This document shows, in pieces, positions 61,310-64,000 of a DNA stretch of 64,000 bases. Under the pieces are notes generated by a model that had not been told where the DNA came from, ran no database searches, and saw only the letters and a program-made list of their open reading frames with translations. The position numbers and the translations under genes were made by a program. Origin of the DNA: Anoplolepis gracilipes (lineage: Eukaryota > Arthropoda > Insecta > Hymenoptera > Formicidae); assembly GCF_047496725.1 (NCBI RefSeq), contig NC_132982.1:5115501-5179500 (forward strand). The letters are read 5' to 3'. The stretch's first letter is position 1. Every line of letters begins with the position of its first letter.

Positions 61310-64000
61310 CGATACGTGATCAAGACAACATCAAAATAAGCTCATTTTACCAAGAATCGCATATAAATAAGTGCAATATTACGCGATAGAGGACACGTGC
61401 ATGTACACAAGAAAAGAAAAATCAAATAGAATATAAAAAGTACATATAAATTACACAAACTAATATTAAAAATAATTTTTCTACGAACGATTACGTATAG
61501 AACAAAATGTTGAAATCATTGACGTAGGAACAATCTATATGGATTAGAATATGTGATAAAAACATTGATTGCCGATGGCGGTGTGTTTATAATCGCCGTT
61601 TAAATCTAATCTCAAAGTTTACTTTAGTTTAAATTGATTCATGCATTTACGTCACTAAACGCAAAGCATGTATTAAATATTATAAATTAACTAAGAATGT
61701 TAAAAGAATGACGAGAAAGATTTCATATTTCTGAGATAATAACATTTGGCAGAAAATATAAATATCTTTTTTCGAAAAATATGCTAGTTGAGCATAACAA
61801 AATTCTTCAATTGTTATATATAAAAAAATATAAAAATGTTCGAGTTATTATCGAGGAGTAACTTTAAATTATATTCCAAAGTTTTGCAAATTTTATCGAT
61901 TCATTTTATCAATACTCATGACATAAATTTAGCAATAATAAGATACATGATAAATGTTTTACGAGAATTTTGAAGTAAGTTTCCAAACTGTATTAAAAAG
62001 TTAAATAATTTATCATTTTTCGATTCTTACAAAAAATATTTAGTTTCGTGCATATTCTATATACATATAAAGTAGTTTCATTTAATATCAATAAATTCAA
62101 TAATGTGATATTTTAGTAATATAATATATAATAATACATAAGATTATTTTTTTTTATTTCGAGTGCTTTTTTATTTGTGTCTGTTGTGTATTTTATCATA
62201 CTTTTCCAATAATCAATTAATATCCAAAAATATAAAATATACTTATCGAAAAAGCTGAAAAGATGGTATAAACATATTCAATATCTTATGATTAATGGAG
62301 CTATTTAATTTCAAATGCACTTTATTGGTTTATTTCATTAACGCATAACTATAATGATAATATATCTGAAAACCTTTTTTTAAACACGTTATATCAGCAG
62401 TCGATTTATTGGTCTTTTCATACTCAAACGCGATAGCGAATATTTACAGACTGAGATGAAAATAATTTTAGAAATTGCCTCTGCAATCTCTATGACGGAA
62501 TAATGATATTAAATCGACATTAGGCAACGGTCGCAAGTGTAAGTGTACTGGACCGTATAATATATATTTTTTTAAAACCTTAATCTAATGTAATGTTGCA
62601 ACAATCGCTTATCATAAATGAGCGCATAAAGATTTTTGTAAAGAGTATAGTCATAACATGACATTTTATAATCATGCAAAATATCAAGTAAATATTTTTT
62701 AAATATTATCTCAGTATGTATAAAATATTATCTGCTATGATTTCGCATGTCGCTAAAGTTTTATTTAAAACATAATTTTACTTATGTAGTAAATAAAATA
62801 TTGATGTTAATAAAACTTAGCGATATTTCTTTTGAAATTTAATCCATTTTTTTTTTCTTTAACAAAAAGTATTCTTTTTTACGTGATTTTATCATACAAT
62901 ATTTTAATAGTTTTAACATAAAATTTTCTATTAAAATCAAGTTAATTCTAAATTAAACGCGCGATTAACATTTTCTACATTTTAATAGCCTTTGCTTTTT
63001 CTAAAGAAAGCAATATACATCTACACATGTATACAAAAATAAAAAAAATATAACTTTTGAATGTAAACGTTATTTAATTAGATCAATACCGTGTACAATA
63101 AATACAAATATTAAAAGATTACTCAAGATATTAAATTTTTTTAGATAAAATTACATTGTGATTTGTGATTTATATATATACCAATGAAAATTAATAAAAG
63201 AACTAAATCGATAAAAAGCGACCTACGTTTGAGTAAATTTACCGATAGATAATTAATTTTAACTGACGTCAGAAGTTTTTGTCGTATCTATAATATATTA
63301 TATGCCAATGACTTTTTTCGATTGCATTGTTCGCGAGATAAAAATCTCTTTTACGAGCAGGAAGACAATTCGTAAGCTCGTACTCGTATATCAAGTGTTC
63401 TTTTCTTGTCGTTCCTTTTTTTAAATGTGCAGTTGCAATCGCGCAAATAATCAGTTTCTCATTAGTTGGCGATATCACTTACAATTAGCTTAACACGTAA
63501 TACAGTACTTGTCGCGATATTTTAACTCTAAGCAAAGAGACGGCAGATTTTTCTCAATCATGAGATCTCGCTCTATCTCTTCCTTTCTCTCTTCTCTCTC
63601 TCTGTCTTATTGTTAGGTAAACGAGTGTGTAACGCGAAGCGTTGAAAATAATAGACTCGAATTATTTTTATAGCAAAAACTGAATAAAAACGCAATTTCT
63701 ACCAGACAGTAATTCCTTATTTCTATTTCTGTAGCATATTTATCTTCCGTATTGCGGTTGCCGCTACTTTGCTCTTTCTCTTTCTTTCTTTATCTTCCTT
63801 TTTTCCATACGAAATTTATTCTATTATAAATATAAATCATTTTCAACGCTTCCTGTATCACACGACGTCTAATAAATATACTAAGTAAAAAAAATTGGCT
63901 CACCACATAACTCAGTTGCAATTCTGGATAAAAATGAAAGAAATCAGGGAGATTCATCATCTTTTGAATAAGTGTCTCGATGATTGATGCACTTTACTCG
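61310..64000. other. AT-rich right edge, no gene recognised
   Basis: No frame with recognisable motifs. Near 63540-63610 and 63770-63800 there are CT-rich tracts (CTCTCTCTCTGTC), and the sequence becomes slightly GC-richer, which may herald a gene beyond the window. Confidence 0.35.

Overview
This is an AT-rich animal nuclear sequence with spliced genes, short exons and many microsatellites. The gene content (a ZAD-type zinc-finger protein, a family essentially confined to arthropods; an insect-style S-adenosylmethionine synthetase; tandem GDSL phospholipase B1-like genes) points to an insect. The CpG-rich promoters set in an AT-rich background fit a hymenopteran, plausibly an ant, but that species guess is inference. 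Gene models were assembled by hand from splice signals and reading phase. The four main models keep an open frame across every junction.

Layout: (1) 0-3.3 kb: a GC-rich block at the left edge, then a tentative small three-exon gene on the minus strand (3288-1339). It starts about 465 bp from, and points away from, (2) a plus-strand ZAD/C2H2 zinc-finger gene (3753-6462, 5 exons, six fingers). (3) 6.8-10.4 kb: intergenic, with two similar foldback (hairpin) elements. (4) 18.6-10.4 kb, minus strand: S-adenosylmethionine synthetase, complete, with a TATA-type promoter and a pair of equal-length alternative exons (13861-13749 and 12926-12814). (5) 18.7-29.5 kb: no convincing protein gene. (6) 29.6-34.9 kb and 38.1-45.2 kb, plus strand: two tandem phospholipase B1-like SGNH-hydrolase genes with signal peptides, 7 and 8 coding exons. 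Their introns hold a diverged ~95-bp tandem array, a decayed mariner-like element with ~190-bp inverted repeats, and two hairpins. (7) 45.4-64 kb: largely gene-poor, with a large nested palindrome (47.77-48.86 kb), other hairpins, and one candidate small single-exon gene on the minus strand with a TATA/Inr promoter (53.85-53.35 kb).

The genes do not form a pathway. The zinc-finger protein is a probable nuclear DNA-binding regulator, SAM synthetase makes the universal methyl donor in the cytosol, and the two phospholipase-like proteins are probably secreted lipases or esterases from a local duplication. The most notable observations are the frame-enforced mutually exclusive exon pair in SAM synthetase, the small gene candidates, and the unusual density of hairpin-forming elements.
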